DNA of 64,000 nt from Pedobacter deserti (GTDB lineage: Bacteria > Bacteroidota > Bacteroidia > Sphingobacteriales > Sphingobacteriaceae), in the NCBI RefSeq assembly GCF_024436415.1, contig NZ_JAFMZQ010000001.1:806001-870000 (forward strand), written 5' to 3'. Both the position numbers and the translations under genes were made by a program. This document shows, in pieces, positions 36,177-45,709 of this stretch (position 1 is its first letter; each line of letters starts with the position of its first letter). The notes below the pieces were generated by a model. That model did no database searches. It saw nothing but the letters and a program-made list of their open reading frames with translations, and was not told the origin of the DNA.

Positions 36177-37160
36177 GTGATGATTAATCAGTTCAGAACT
36201 CTAAATCCGGTAAATCTGTTGCTGTTGTTTGCATATACCTTCTTTATGCGCATGGCAATTTTTGCCGACTTGCCGGATGTATTGCAGTTTGAATTTCTTG
36301 AGCCTTATGCAAAATTTTTCGTGCAAATCCCTATCCGGAATCCTTTCTCCTCGGCAGGGAACGTCTTTATGGCGGGCCTTTTGGTTTATATCCAGGCGCT
36401 CTGGTTTAACCGTATCGTTAATAACCATGGCTTGCTGAGTAAGCCCGGATATCTGCCGGCGCTTCTGTATGTTACTTCGGCGAGTTTGTTTATGCCCTTT
36501 TTAATCCTCAGTCCGACACTCATCTGCAACTTTCTGCTGATATGGGTAATGGATAAGTTTTTAAAACTGGGGAAATCGGCAGGCGCGCTGATGATCATGT
36601 TTGATACAGGAATGATTATTGCCGTGGGTACATTGATCTATTTCCCGTTCATTGTTATGCTGAGCATGCTTTGGCTTACCCTGCTCATGTACCGGTCGTT
36701 CGACTGGAGGGAGTGGATATCCGGACTGGTTGGGTTTCTGACGATATTCTTTTTGGTAGGCGTGTATTATTACTGGAACGACAGCTTGTCGATGTTCTAT
36801 AAAATATGGCTTCCTCTCGGAAATAAGTTTCCGTCAGTCTTCCAAATTAATTACAACGATTATCTGGTCCTTATCCCGGTTTCGGTGATGATGGCCCTCG
36901 CTTCCCTACAGCTTCGGCAAAACTTTTTCCGGAGTTTTATCAGCACCAGAAAGGCCTTCCAGATGCTTTTTTTCATGTTCGTTGTTGCGCTGATCAGTTT
37001 TTATACCAAGCCCGATTTCAGGTTGTATCATTTTCTGTTGTGTGTGCCTCCAGGATCGGTTTTGCTGGCCTATTATTTCGCGAATGCAACCAAACGCTGG
37101 TTTTACGAGAGCCTGTTTCTTACACTGGTTTTGGCGATTCAGTACTTCCTCTTCGTTTAA
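36177..37160 (+). CDS. DUF6427 family integral membrane protein
   Basis: A 327-residue, strongly hydrophobic protein with about eight to ten helices, starting with NQFRTLNPVNLLLLFAYTFF. It matches the Bacteroidota DUF6427 pattern (IPIRNPFSS, FPFIVMLSMLWLTLLMYR). Function unknown. It lies 24 bases downstream of the glycosyltransferase and upstream of coaX, a neighbourhood often seen in Sphingobacteriaceae. Confidence 0.8.
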   Translation: MMINQFRTLNPVNLLLLFAYTFFMRMAIFADLPDVLQFEFLEPYAKFFVQIPIRNPFSSAGNVFMAGLLVYIQALWFNRIVNNHGLLSKPGYLPALLYVTSASLFMPFLILSPTLICNFLLIWVMDKFLKLGKSAGALMIMFDTGMIIAVGTLIYFPFIVMLSMLWLTLLMYRSFDWREWISGLVGFLTIFFLVGVYYYWNDSLSMFYKIWLPLGNKFPSVFQINYNDYLVLIPVSVMMALASLQLRQNFFRSFISTRKAFQMLFFMFVVALISFYTKPDFRLYHFLLCVPPGSVLLAYYFANATKRWFYESLFLTLVLAIQYFLFV

Positions 37161-37203
37161 CTTTTTTTAACAATTTGAAACGCTGAAACTTGTCAAAGAT
37201 TGA

Positions 37204-37211
37204 TAGCTTTG
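37204..37211 (+). promoter_or_regulatory. coaX -7 element TAGCTTTG
   Basis: Exact TAnnTTTG match 5 bases before the coaX ATG at 37217. This argues against the upstream in-frame start at 37190 and predicts a nearly leaderless mRNA. A TTTG at 37174-37177 is somewhat far (26 bases) for a -33 element. Confidence 0.5.
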
Positions 37212-37216
37212 TGCGG

Positions 37217-37975
37217 ATGCATCATCTGGTTATCGATATCGGCAATACGAATAGTAAACTGGCTGTTTTTAAAGACAGGGAGCTCGTTGAATTTCAAAAG
37301 CACGAAAAGATTTTCAAAGAGCACCTCAGCAACATCATCAGCAAATGGAATGTGAGCCACTCGTCGTTATCGAGCGTAGCGGCTGAATCGGAAGATCATG
37401 ATCTCATAAATGTGCTTCGTTCCCAAACGGAATATGTAGCATTTTCTGCGTCCAAGACTGCCGGCGTGCAAAACTACTATGAGTCTTCCGCCACATTGGG
37501 GCTCGACCGCTGGGCAAAGGTGATTGCAGCATATCATCTTTATCCGGGAATGGATTGCCTCATTATAGACGCCGGAAGCTGTATTACTTATGACAGACTG
37601 AACGCTGCAGGTGAATATTTTGGAGGTAGTATAAGTCTGGGCTTAAGCATGAGGTTCAAGGCACTGCATCATTTTACGGGCCGGCTGCCGCTGGTTGAAT
37701 GGCATGGCACAGCGATACCCGAGGGAAGAGATACGGGTTCTGCGATCCAAAACGGCGTCTTACAGGGGGCTGTTTATGAACTGACGGGCTTTATTGAGAA
37801 CGGAAATAAGGTGTCGGGAAGCAGCACTAAAGTGCTGTTCACAGGAGGTGACGCAGAGTTTTTGCTTGGAGAATTAAAAAACAGCATCTTTGCGCCTCAA
37901 ATTATACATGATCCATACCTGGTGTTAAAGGGATTAAATGAAGTTATTCTATTTGAATATGTACAAAAAGATTAG
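37217..37975 (+). CDS. coaX: Type III pantothenate kinase
   Basis: First enzyme of coenzyme A synthesis, phosphorylating pantothenate, 252 residues of the ASKHA fold. Phosphate-binding motif 1 is VIDIGNTNSKLAVF. The conserved GLDRWAK and LIIDAGSCITYD segments and the C-terminal LFTGGDAEFL are present. The ATG at 37217 begins right at the fold; an upstream start would add nine non-conserved residues. The 3' end overlaps the next gene by 17 bases. Confidence 0.93.
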   Translation: MHHLVIDIGNTNSKLAVFKDRELVEFQKHEKIFKEHLSNIISKWNVSHSSLSSVAAESEDHDLINVLRSQTEYVAFSASKTAGVQNYYESSATLGLDRWAKVIAAYHLYPGMDCLIIDAGSCITYDRLNAAGEYFGGSISLGLSMRFKALHHFTGRLPLVEWHGTAIPEGRDTGSAIQNGVLQGAVYELTGFIENGNKVSGSSTKVLFTGGDAEFLLGELKNSIFAPQIIHDPYLVLKGLNEVILFEYVQKD

Positions 37976-39248
37976 TTATATAGCAGCGATAGTATTATTG
38001 CTTGCAGGTGTTTCAGCTGACGCACAGATTACCACCCAATCGCCGTACTCCCGGTTTGGGGTTGGTAATGTTAAAGGCGCTTTGCTGCCTCAGTTCAGGG
38101 CCATGGGTGGCATATCTACCGCAATAGGCAAGCCTACCGGTTACAGCAACATTAACATGCAGAACCCTGCCTCCTACACGGGAATTGGTCTGACTACCGT
38201 AGATATCGGCGCTTCAGGATCTATTACAACCCTAAAACGTTCCGGCGAGCAGGAGAAGAGTTTTAACTCTACTTTAAGTCACCTTGCATTGGCCTTTCCG
38301 TTGGTTCAGGAAAGATCGGTGCTGAGCTTTGGGTTGCAACCCTACTCAGAACTTGGATACGAATATATGGTTCAGGGCACGTTGGATACGAATACCGTCA
38401 ATTATTTGTATTCCGGAGAGGGTGGTCTGACCAAGGCTTATATTGGTTTCGGGCAAAAGATCGGGCAAAACTTCAGTGTAGGCGCTAACCTTGAATATTT
38501 GTTTGGGAACCTTCAGGAAAGTGCAGCTATGGAGTTCCAGTCTTTTTCGGCCATAAACAACAGAAGATTCAATAAGAACAGTGTTGGAGGTATTGCTTTC
38601 TCCTATGGCGCGCAATACAGGATTCCCACCGGTACCAGGAAAAGTTTGACCCTTGGTTATTCCGGTTCGTCTTCATCATCTGTTAATTCCCGGAAAACTT
38701 ACCTGCTTACTCAGTATCTTAAAAATGCACTGGGAGAGGACCTCGCGGCATTTGACACCTTGTCGATGATCGACAATGGTTCGGCTAAACTTAAGCTTCC
38801 GCTTGTGCACAATTTCGGAATTGCTTTTCAAAGCGATAATAAATGGTTGTTTGGGGCTGATTACCGTATGGGGAAATGGTCGGACGTCAGCATAGGCGGA
38901 GAGAGCCTTGGTCTGGAGGACAGCTGGGGTTTTTCGGCGGGCGGACAGTTTGTTCCGGATGCAAAAGCGCTGAGCGGCTATTTCAATTATGTGGAGTACC
39001 GTCTGGGCGTTACTTACGACAAAACGTATATCCGCACCGGCGGGCAGGACATTAAGCAAATGGCCGTTACCTTTGGTCTGGGTTTGCCGCTGGCCTTTAG
39101 TCGGAATGCACTATATAAAGTGAACCTTAGCACCGAGATAGGGAAGCGTGGTAATATGACAAACGGTTTTATCCAGGAGAACTATGTTAATTTCCATATT
39201 GGATTTACCCTGAATGATACCTGGTTCAGGCGCTGGAAGTTTGACTAG
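37959..39248 (+). CDS. Outer-membrane beta-barrel protein, OmpP1/FadL-like
   Basis: A 429-residue exported protein with signal peptide YKKISYIAAIVLLLAGVSADAQ and a mature N-terminus SPYSRFGVGNVKG, followed by FRAMGGISTAI and INMQNPASYTGIGL. This pattern is typical of Bacteroidota OmpP1/PorV-related barrels. The mature part is rich in alternating polar/hydrophobic strands and ends WFRRWKFD. The ATG at 37959 is preferred over 37938 because the signal peptide begins there. It lies between coaX and lptC, so an envelope role is likely. Ligand unknown. Confidence 0.78.
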   Translation: MYKKISYIAAIVLLLAGVSADAQITTQSPYSRFGVGNVKGALLPQFRAMGGISTAIGKPTGYSNINMQNPASYTGIGLTTVDIGASGSITTLKRSGEQEKSFNSTLSHLALAFPLVQERSVLSFGLQPYSELGYEYMVQGTLDTNTVNYLYSGEGGLTKAYIGFGQKIGQNFSVGANLEYLFGNLQESAAMEFQSFSAINNRRFNKNSVGGIAFSYGAQYRIPTGTRKSLTLGYSGSSSSSVNSRKTYLLTQYLKNALGEDLAAFDTLSMIDNGSAKLKLPLVHNFGIAFQSDNKWLFGADYRMGKWSDVSIGGESLGLEDSWGFSAGGQFVPDAKALSGYFNYVEYRLGVTYDKTYIRTGGQDIKQMAVTFGLGLPLAFSRNALYKVNLSTEIGKRGNMTNGFIQENYVNFHIGFTLNDTWFRRWKFD

Positions 39249-39250
39249 TA

Positions 39251-39817
39251 ATGGAAAGGCGGAGCTTAATCGGGTATAGCATTGTGCTAGGTGTGACCCT
39301 GGCACTTTCTTCCTGCGGCGACGATGATCTGAAAAAAGCTGCCAGGCTTCCGAAAGGAATAAGTCTTAACCGCGACCGGACAACGGGCGTGGAAATTATT
39401 TACAGTGACTCCGCAAAGGTGAAAGCACAGGGCTTTGCCCCCATTCTTGATAAGGTTACACCGGCCGACCTGGCCAGTTACCAGGAGATGCCCAAAGGTG
39501 TGAAGATCAATTTTATTGATGACTTTGGTAAAATAAAAGGTTCCATAACCTCCGATTACGCCATTATGCGCGAACTCGAGAAAACAGCTACCTTTAAGCG
39601 GAATGTTGTGGTTGTGAACGAAAAAATGACCTTCAATACCGAAGAGCTGGTCTGGGATCAGAACAAGAAGCTTTTTCTATCGCCCAAAGGCATTGTAACC
39701 AAGCCCGACGGTACGGTGCTCAACGCTATAAACTTTAGTGCCACAGAGGATTTTAACTACATCACCTGGGCCAACGGAACGGGGGAAATGTACGTTCCGG
39801 ACGACATCGCGCAGTAA
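39251..39817 (+). CDS. lptC: LPS export ABC transporter periplasmic protein LptC
   Basis: A 188-residue lipoprotein-like LptC (signal region ending LALSSCG). The LptC/OstA beta-jellyroll pattern is KGISLNRDRTTGVEIIYSDS, KGSITSDYAIMRELEKTATF and NTEELVWDQNKKLFLSPKG. LptC carries lipopolysaccharide from LptBFG towards LptA. The predicted lipid anchor (Cys at about residue 22) differs from the proteobacterial transmembrane anchor. Confidence 0.87.
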   Translation: MERRSLIGYSIVLGVTLALSSCGDDDLKKAARLPKGISLNRDRTTGVEIIYSDSAKVKAQGFAPILDKVTPADLASYQEMPKGVKINFIDDFGKIKGSITSDYAIMRELEKTATFKRNVVVVNEKMTFNTEELVWDQNKKLFLSPKGIVTKPDGTVLNAINFSATEDFNYITWANGTGEMYVPDDIAQ

Positions 39818-39890
39818 CAATTAATAATTTTCTGTTTTTTTACAAAAGTTGTATCTTGCGCCCTCTTAAAAAATTATAAATAAACATATT

Positions 39891-41987
39891 ATGGGATTAA
39901 TGACATTTTTGCGGAATCGCGCTGGCTATATTCTGATTGGAGCCATCGGTTTTGCAATTGTTGCATTTTTGGTTGGTGATGCAATTAGCGTGGGGAAACC
40001 TTTTTGGGCTGAATCTCAAAAAGTGGTAGGCTCAGTTGATGGCGAAGAAATTAATATAGATCAGTTTCAGCAAAAAGTAGATCAAAGCCTGGCTCAGTTT
40101 AAGCAGCAGTATGGCGGTTCAGGCAATGCCCAGATGCAAGCGATGGCTGTTGAAAATGTTTGGCAGGGTGAAGTCGCTACTATACTTTTAGGTAAGGAGT
40201 TTGAACGTATTGGTCTCACGGTTTCATCTCAGGAATTATTCGACCTTATCCAGGGAGAAAATCCCAGCCCGCTTATCATGCAGTACTTCGGAGATCCGCA
40301 GAGCGGTCAGGTAGACCGTACGCAGGTGATCAAAATATTCAAAGACGGCTCAAGAGATCCTAGGATGAAAGAACAGTTGAATATGCTCGAAGCTGAAATT
40401 GAAAAACAGGCTCTGCAGCAAAAATACGCCAATCTGATCCGTAATTCCTTATACGTAACTACGCTGGAAGCCAACGACGAATATATCAACAGGAATAAAC
40501 AGGCTAACTTTAAATATGTGGCCCTTGAATTTACCTCAGTTCCTGACGCGGAGGTTAAGTTAACAGAATCTGATTATTCTGAATATTATGATGAGAATAA
40601 GAAGCGCTTTGAGAATCCGACAGAGACGAGGACTTTTGAATATGTTTCATTCAGTGTAAACCCAACTAAAGCGGATTCTGCTGCTGTGAAAAGTCAGGTG
40701 GAGAAGCTGGCAGCTGATTTTAGAACTACTTCCAACGACTCTTTATTTTCTGCAGTAAACTCGGACGTAAAAATTCCTTACACCTATCTTACGAAAGGTC
40801 GTCTGGATCCGGAAGTTGATTCAGCAGTGTTTAGCTCGCCTTCAGGTAGTTTTTATGGTCCGAAACTGTCGGGTAATTCTTATAAACTGGTAAAGGTGGT
40901 TGATACGCGTTTTTCACCAGATTCTGTAAAAGCAAGTCATATATTACTAAACCCGACCAAGCTTGGCGGGGTAGACAGGGCTAAGAAATTGGCCGACTCG
41001 CTGAAGACGTTAATCCAGAATGGTGCAAGTTTTGCAAATCTTGCGTCTACGTATAGCGAAGACGGCTCTAAAGACCAGGGCGGAGACTTAGGCACATTTG
41101 CGCGTGGTAGAATGGTTCCTGAGTTTGAGAACGCTGTATTTAACGGCAGTGTTGGCGAACTTAAGGTCGTCTCCAGTCAGTTCGGTGTTCACCTGATCAA
41201 AATAGAAAAGCAGATCGGTTCTTCTAAAGTAGCGAAGATCGCTTATATCGAGAAGTCGCTGCTGGCAAGCAATAAGACGCGTGATGCTGCCTATAAGAAA
41301 GCGAATAGTTTTTTAAATGAGGTTGACGGAGATAATTTCAGCAAGCTGGCACAAAAGAACGGTTATACTGTTGGCGTGGCTGACCGGGTAACGCCTACAC
41401 AAGGATTTGCGCCAGGGTTAGACAACCCTCGTCAATTGATTCGTGCTGCGTACGAGGCTGAAAAAGGCGATGTGCTTGAGCAGGTGTTCCAGATGGATAA
41501 TGCTTTCGTTGTTGCGCGGTTGACCGACATCAAGCCTAAGGGTATCTTGCCTCTTGAATCGGTAAAGAAAGATATTGAACCGATGGTACGCAACGCTGTA
41601 AAAGCAAGAATCCTTGCTGAGAAGATGGATAAGGCTGTTTCGGGCGCAGGTAATCTGGATCAGGTTGCCAAAAAGCTCGGTAAGTTCACAGCTCCCGTGA
41701 CAAATGTGGTATTTTCCAACCCGGTACTTCCCGCGGTTGGTCAGGAAAATAGAGTTGTTGGTACTGTGTTTGGTTTGCAGCCTGGAAAGCTTTCGAAAAC
41801 CATTAAAGGCGATCAAGGCGTATATGCTATTGCTGTAGACGGATTCACCAAGCCTGCACCGCTCGCAAACACCTATAAGCAAAAAGAGTCTATGATGCAG
41901 ATGGCAGGTCAGCGGTCACTGGGATTAGCCTTCCAGGTGCTTCAGGACAGAAGTGATATAAAAGACAATAGGGTGAAATTCTTCTAA
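39891..41987 (+). CDS. PpiD/SurA-like peptidylprolyl isomerase, membrane anchored
   Basis: A 698-residue periplasmic foldase with one N-terminal transmembrane helix (ILIGAIGFAIVAFLVGDAI) and a SurA_N-like chaperone region with VDGEEINIDQFQQKVDQ. A parvulin PpiC domain (about residues 345-435, VKASHILLNPTK, GGDLGTFARGRMVPEFENAVF) and a second degenerate segment follow. The layout is that of Bacteroidota PpiD, which assists outer-membrane protein folding. A TATCTTGC near-match to the -7 box lies at 39852-39859. A strong terminator follows. Confidence 0.92.
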   Translation: MGLMTFLRNRAGYILIGAIGFAIVAFLVGDAISVGKPFWAESQKVVGSVDGEEINIDQFQQKVDQSLAQFKQQYGGSGNAQMQAMAVENVWQGEVATILLGKEFERIGLTVSSQELFDLIQGENPSPLIMQYFGDPQSGQVDRTQVIKIFKDGSRDPRMKEQLNMLEAEIEKQALQQKYANLIRNSLYVTTLEANDEYINRNKQANFKYVALEFTSVPDAEVKLTESDYSEYYDENKKRFENPTETRTFEYVSFSVNPTKADSAAVKSQVEKLAADFRTTSNDSLFSAVNSDVKIPYTYLTKGRLDPEVDSAVFSSPSGSFYGPKLSGNSYKLVKVVDTRFSPDSVKASHILLNPTKLGGVDRAKKLADSLKTLIQNGASFANLASTYSEDGSKDQGGDLGTFARGRMVPEFENAVFNGSVGELKVVSSQFGVHLIKIEKQIGSSKVAKIAYIEKSLLASNKTRDAAYKKANSFLNEVDGDNFSKLAQKNGYTVGVADRVTPTQGFAPGLDNPRQLIRAAYEAEKGDVLEQVFQMDNAFVVARLTDIKPKGILPLESVKKDIEPMVRNAVKARILAEKMDKAVSGAGNLDQVAKKLGKFTAPVTNVVFSNPVLPAVGQENRVVGTVFGLQPGKLSKTIKGDQGVYAIAVDGFTKPAPLANTYKQKESMMQMAGQRSLGLAFQVLQDRSDIKDNRVKFF

Positions 41988-42007
41988 TGTTATTTACTTA
42001 ATTTTGT

Positions 42008-42039
42008 AGCCGGAAGTGAAAAACTTCCGGCTTTTTTTT
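42008..42039 (+). terminator. Intrinsic terminator of the ppiD transcript
   Basis: AGCCGGAAGT (42008-42017) pairs with ACTTCCGGCT (42023-42032) around GAAAA, followed by eight T. It lies 20 bases after the foldase stop codon. Confidence 0.93.
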
Positions 42040-42072
42040 GGCGTAATTGTCTGGTACATAAACTGGGGACTC

Positions 42073-42588
42073 ATGGAAATACAGGAGAATATTGTTAACA
42101 AAGTTGCTGCAAGCGGGCTCGTTACCTTTAATCTGGAAGACTATCTGCATAAAGGTGAGCGAGTCCTTTACGATATTAAAGACAACCTGTTTCACGGTCT
42201 GATACTGAGGGAGAAAGATTTTCGTGAATTCGTGAAGATGCATGACTGGAGTGTTTACCTGGGGAAAAATGTGGCCATTACCTGTTCTGCTGATGCGATC
42301 GTTCCTACCTGGGCGTATATGCTGCTGGCTAATAAAATGCAGCCTTATGCCAATGAGATCATCTTCGGGAACCTGGAAACGCTCGAGACGGTACTCTTCA
42401 ACAGGGCTCTGGCACAGGTCGACTTAAATGCTTTGGCGGGTCAGCGCGTTGTGGTAAAAGGCTGCGGCGATATCAATATTCCAGTCGCAGCATACGTGGA
42501 GATCACAAAGCTTCTAACTCCTGTAGTAAAAAGCCTCATGTATGGCGAACCCTGCTCTACGGTTCCGCTCTTCAAACGCAAGGACTAA
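42073..42588 (+). CDS. DUF2480 family protein
   Basis: A 171-residue, mostly soluble protein of the Bacteroidota DUF2480 family (starts MEIQENIVNKVAASGLVTF; LGKNVAITCSADAIVPTWAYM and the C-terminal GCGDINIPVAAY are family-like). Function unknown. The longer open frame begins inside the upstream terminator hairpin, so I chose the ATG at 42073. Confidence 0.85.
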   Translation: MEIQENIVNKVAASGLVTFNLEDYLHKGERVLYDIKDNLFHGLILREKDFREFVKMHDWSVYLGKNVAITCSADAIVPTWAYMLLANKMQPYANEIIFGNLETLETVLFNRALAQVDLNALAGQRVVVKGCGDINIPVAAYVEITKLLTPVVKSLMYGEPCSTVPLFKRKD

Positions 42589-42618
42589 TTTTGGAGAGCT
42601 TTTTGTTTTAGCATAGGT

Positions 42619-43398
42619 ATGAGAAGATTTATTTTGTTGATAGGTGTGCTATGCTTAAGCATCAGGGGGTTAGGTCAGGAACTTCCGTTTGTAGATGAAC
42701 CGGTGTTTAAAGCAGGTGAGGTTCTGAAATATAAATTGAGGTACGGTTTTATTACAGCTGCGGAAGGTACGCTACGGGTTCTCAATACCGATATGAAGTT
42801 TGACGGGAAGCCGGTGCATCATCTGAGCGTCGACGGTGAGACTTCTGGTACCTTCGACGTCTTTTATAAAATCAGGGATCATTACGATTCCTTTATCGAT
42901 AAGGATAATCTAAAGCCTTACTTTTACCAGGAAAATATACGGGAAGGGAGTTACCGGCGTGAGGACAAAGCCCGGTTTTATCAGGACTCCAAGAAGGTGG
43001 TGGCTACCAAAGGGACATTCAATACCCCCACGAAGCAAACGTTCGACCTGGTTTCATCCTATTATTTTGCCCGCAGCCTGGATGTCTCCAGGATGAAGAC
43101 AGGCGATTTTGTAAAGCTTAACTATTTTCTTGGCGACGAGATATCCCAGCTGGAGATTCAGTATCTGGGAAAAGAGGTAATCAAGACTAAACTCGGACAG
43201 ATCCGATGCCTCAAGTTCAGTCCCTCTATTAAGCCCGGGAGGATATTCAGGAAGGATAGCCGGCTTTACCTATGGGTATCTGATGACGGGAACAGGGTGC
43301 CATTGAAAGCCCAGGTGGAAATTCTCGTAGGTTCCGTTGTAATGGAAATAAAATCGGCCGATGGATTAAAATATCCTCTGGCCATCGTTAAAAAATAA
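42619..43398 (+). CDS. DUF3108 family exported protein
   Basis: A 259-residue protein with a signal peptide (MRRFILLIGVLCLSIRGLGQ) and a beta-rich DUF3108 body (KAGEVLKYKLRYGFITAAEG, DKDNLKPYFYQENIREGSY). Members are predicted to be periplasmic. Function unknown. It follows DUF2480 by 30 bases and precedes DUF3109 by 2 bases, a conserved Bacteroidota grouping. Confidence 0.83.
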   Translation: MRRFILLIGVLCLSIRGLGQELPFVDEPVFKAGEVLKYKLRYGFITAAEGTLRVLNTDMKFDGKPVHHLSVDGETSGTFDVFYKIRDHYDSFIDKDNLKPYFYQENIREGSYRREDKARFYQDSKKVVATKGTFNTPTKQTFDLVSSYYFARSLDVSRMKTGDFVKLNYFLGDEISQLEIQYLGKEVIKTKLGQIRCLKFSPSIKPGRIFRKDSRLYLWVSDDGNRVPLKAQVEILVGSVVMEIKSADGLKYPLAIVKK

Positions 43399-43400
43399 AA

Positions 43401-43964
43401 ATGATTGAAGTTCAGCAAACATTGGTGCATGAAGACCTGATCCGGGAGAGCTTTGTATGTAACCTGAATAAGTGTAAGGGTATTTGTTGTGTAGAAGGAG
43501 ATGCGGGCGCTCCATTGGATATGGCTGAAACGGCTATTCTGGCGGAGATTTACCCTAAAATTCAGCATCTGCTCGAGCCGAAAGGCGTCGCGGCCATTGA
43601 GCAGCAGGGCACGCATGTTATTGATTCGGACGGCGATTTTACCACACCCTGCGTTGATGGTAACAAAGAATGCGCTTATGTAACGTTCGAGAATGGGATT
43701 ACCAAATGCGGCATAGAGAAGGCCTATGAACAGGGGATAATTGACTGGCAAAAACCAATTTCCTGTCATCTCTACCCTATTCGAGTTACGCAGTATCCTG
43801 AGTTTGAGGTCTTGAATTACGACCGGTGGCACATATGCCATGATGCATGCACGTTTGGCCGCGAACTTAAGGTTCCTGTGTACAAGTTCCTGAAAGGCCC
43901 GCTGATCCGTAAGTATGGCGAAGACTGGTATCAGGAACTGGAAGAGCAATGCCAAAAATACTGA
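43401..43964 (+). CDS. DUF3109 family Cys-rich protein (YkgJ-like)
   Basis: A 187-residue protein with conserved cysteines in CNLNKCKGICCVEGDAGAP, TPCVDGNKECAYV, CGIEKAYEQG, SCHLYPIRV and ICHDACTFG. These resemble metal- or cluster-binding YkgJ-type proteins. A metal site is inferred from the Cys pattern; the function is unknown. Confidence 0.87.
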   Translation: MIEVQQTLVHEDLIRESFVCNLNKCKGICCVEGDAGAPLDMAETAILAEIYPKIQHLLEPKGVAAIEQQGTHVIDSDGDFTTPCVDGNKECAYVTFENGITKCGIEKAYEQGIIDWQKPISCHLYPIRVTQYPEFEVLNYDRWHICHDACTFGRELKVPVYKFLKGPLIRKYGEDWYQELEEQCQKY

Positions 43965-44051
43965 CACTTTTGTAAATTGCGGAAAACATCGGTTGCACCA
44001 ATCTCACGTTATTTGAGGGGGGAAAGTGTAGTGACCGATATATATCAAGCA

Positions 44052-45707
44052 ATGTCAGAAGCGATAAACCGCAGTTTTTTACAGATCAATGCCAGCGATA
44101 ACGTGCTGGTTGCCCTTCAGGACCTGCCGCAAGGCATGCTGGTTAAATGGCAGGGGAGAAATCTGGTTCTGCAGGAGGGCATTCCTGCAAAGCATAAGTT
44201 TTTTATTGATGCACTCGCCCCTGGAGCCGAGGTCATTATGTATGGTGTGCTGGTTGGAAAGACCACAATGCCGATTCGGGCAGGCGCATTGATGACAACG
44301 GAAAACGTTCAGCATGCGTCGCAGGATTATGCTTACCGGCATGCAAATTATGAGTGGACTCCCCCGGATACGAGCGCGCTATCGCACAGGACATTTAACG
44401 GTTATCACCGATCAGACGGGCGGGTAGGTACTGCCAACTACTGGCTATTCATCCCGACGGTCTTTTGTGAAAACCGAAATCTTGATGTGATCAGGGAAGC
44501 GCTTCATAATACGCTTGGATATAGCGTTACAGATAAATATAAAGCCTTTACGGCACAGCTTCTCGAGGCTTACCAGAGCGGGGTGTCTCTGACCGATTTC
44601 CGCGAGGATGAATTGGGCGTAACCACAACCGGCAGACGAGTCTTCGAAAATGTGGACGGTATCAAATTTCTAAACCACCAGGGTGGTTGTGGCGGTACCC
44701 GTCAGGATGCCTCGTTGCTAAGCAGATTACTGGCCGCATATGCGGATCATCCGAACGTAGCCGGGATTACCATATTGAGCCTGGGTTGTCAGCACCTGCA
44801 AAGCGCGGAGCTGCTGAACGATATCAAATCCAGGAATCCCGCTTTCGATAAGCATATCTTGCTCTTTGAACAGCAGCAAAGCCAAAGTGAAGAGCAACTT
44901 ATTAAACGCGCCATCCGAGATACGTTTGAGGGGCTCATTGCTGTAAACAGGCAGCAAAGGAAGCCTGCGCCGCTAAGCAGTTTATGCGTCGGGGTAAAAT
45001 GTGGCGGAAGTGACGGCTTCAGCGGCATATCTGCAAATCCGGCTGTCGGTTATGCCTCGGATCTGCTGGTCGCGCTGGGCGCGAAAGTGTTGCTTGCAGA
45101 ATTTCCCGAGTTGTGCGGAGCTGAACAGAACATTGTAGACCGTTGCACCGATGAACAAACCGCAAACAGGTTTATGCGCCTGATGCGTGAGTATGATCAG
45201 CAAGCTCATGCGGTTGGGTCAGGTTTTCATATGAACCCTTCACCAGGCAATATTAAGGACGGTTTGATCACCGACGCTATAAAAAGTGCTGGCGCTGCAA
45301 GAAAGGGAGGTACTTCGCCGGTGGTCGACGTACTTGATTATACCGAGCCGGCTTTAAAACCCGGGCTGAACCTGGTATGCACACCAGGTAATGATGTGGA
45401 GGCTACAACAGGCAAGGCAGCTAGCGGGGCTACGCTGATCCTGTTTACCACAGGACTTGGTACCCCGACGGGTAATCCCGTTTGCCCGGTCATTAAGATC
45501 GCCACAAACACGGCGCTGGCAAACCGGATGTCTGATATTATTGATATAGATACAGGCGCCATTATTCGTGGTGAGAAGACTATCGAAGAAATGGGCGTTG
45601 AGATTCTGGAGTACTGTATTAAAGCAGCGAGCGGCGAAATACTGCCTAAGGCCGTTGCTTTAAATCAGGATGATTTTATTCCCTGGAAAAAGGGTGTTTC
45701 TTTATAA
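44052..45707 (+). CDS. UxaA family (altronate dehydratase-like) sugar-acid dehydratase
   Basis: A 551-residue dehydratase with an N-terminal SAF domain (about residues 8-95). The large C-terminal domain contains GGCGGTRQDA, GVKCGGSDGFSGISANPAVG and GTPTGNPVCPVIKIATN, as in altronate/galactarate dehydratases. The reaction would be dehydration of an aldonate to a 2-keto-3-deoxy acid. In this cluster (SDR, FAH hydrolase, fuconolactonase-like protein, SDR) the substrate is more likely a 6-deoxy aldonate such as L-fuconate or L-rhamnonate than altronate. The ATG at 44052 is preferred to upstream non-ATG starts, since the SAF domain starts right there. Confidence 0.85.
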   Translation: MSEAINRSFLQINASDNVLVALQDLPQGMLVKWQGRNLVLQEGIPAKHKFFIDALAPGAEVIMYGVLVGKTTMPIRAGALMTTENVQHASQDYAYRHANYEWTPPDTSALSHRTFNGYHRSDGRVGTANYWLFIPTVFCENRNLDVIREALHNTLGYSVTDKYKAFTAQLLEAYQSGVSLTDFREDELGVTTTGRRVFENVDGIKFLNHQGGCGGTRQDASLLSRLLAAYADHPNVAGITILSLGCQHLQSAELLNDIKSRNPAFDKHILLFEQQQSQSEEQLIKRAIRDTFEGLIAVNRQQRKPAPLSSLCVGVKCGGSDGFSGISANPAVGYASDLLVALGAKVLLAEFPELCGAEQNIVDRCTDEQTANRFMRLMREYDQQAHAVGSGFHMNPSPGNIKDGLITDAIKSAGAARKGGTSPVVDVLDYTEPALKPGLNLVCTPGNDVEATTGKAASGATLILFTTGLGTPTGNPVCPVIKIATNTALANRMSDIIDIDTGAIIRGEKTIEEMGVEILEYCIKAASGEILPKAVALNQDDFIPWKKGVSL

Positions 45708-45709
45708 GC

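Noticed and set aside
36177..37160. Assigning the DUF6427 protein as a polymerase (Wzy) of the surface polysaccharide
   Set aside because: It is polytopic and near a glycosyltransferase, but its sequence fits a conserved Bacteroidota family of unknown function and there is no Wzy-type long periplasmic loop.
42016..42072. Upstream in-frame start for the DUF2480 gene
   Set aside because: It would begin inside the strong terminator hairpin of the preceding gene and add a non-family stretch.
43965..43972. CACTTTTG as a -7 box for the UxaA-type gene
   Set aside because: The first base departs from TAnnTTTG, there is no -33 TTG, and it lies 79 bases from the start; too weak to annotate.
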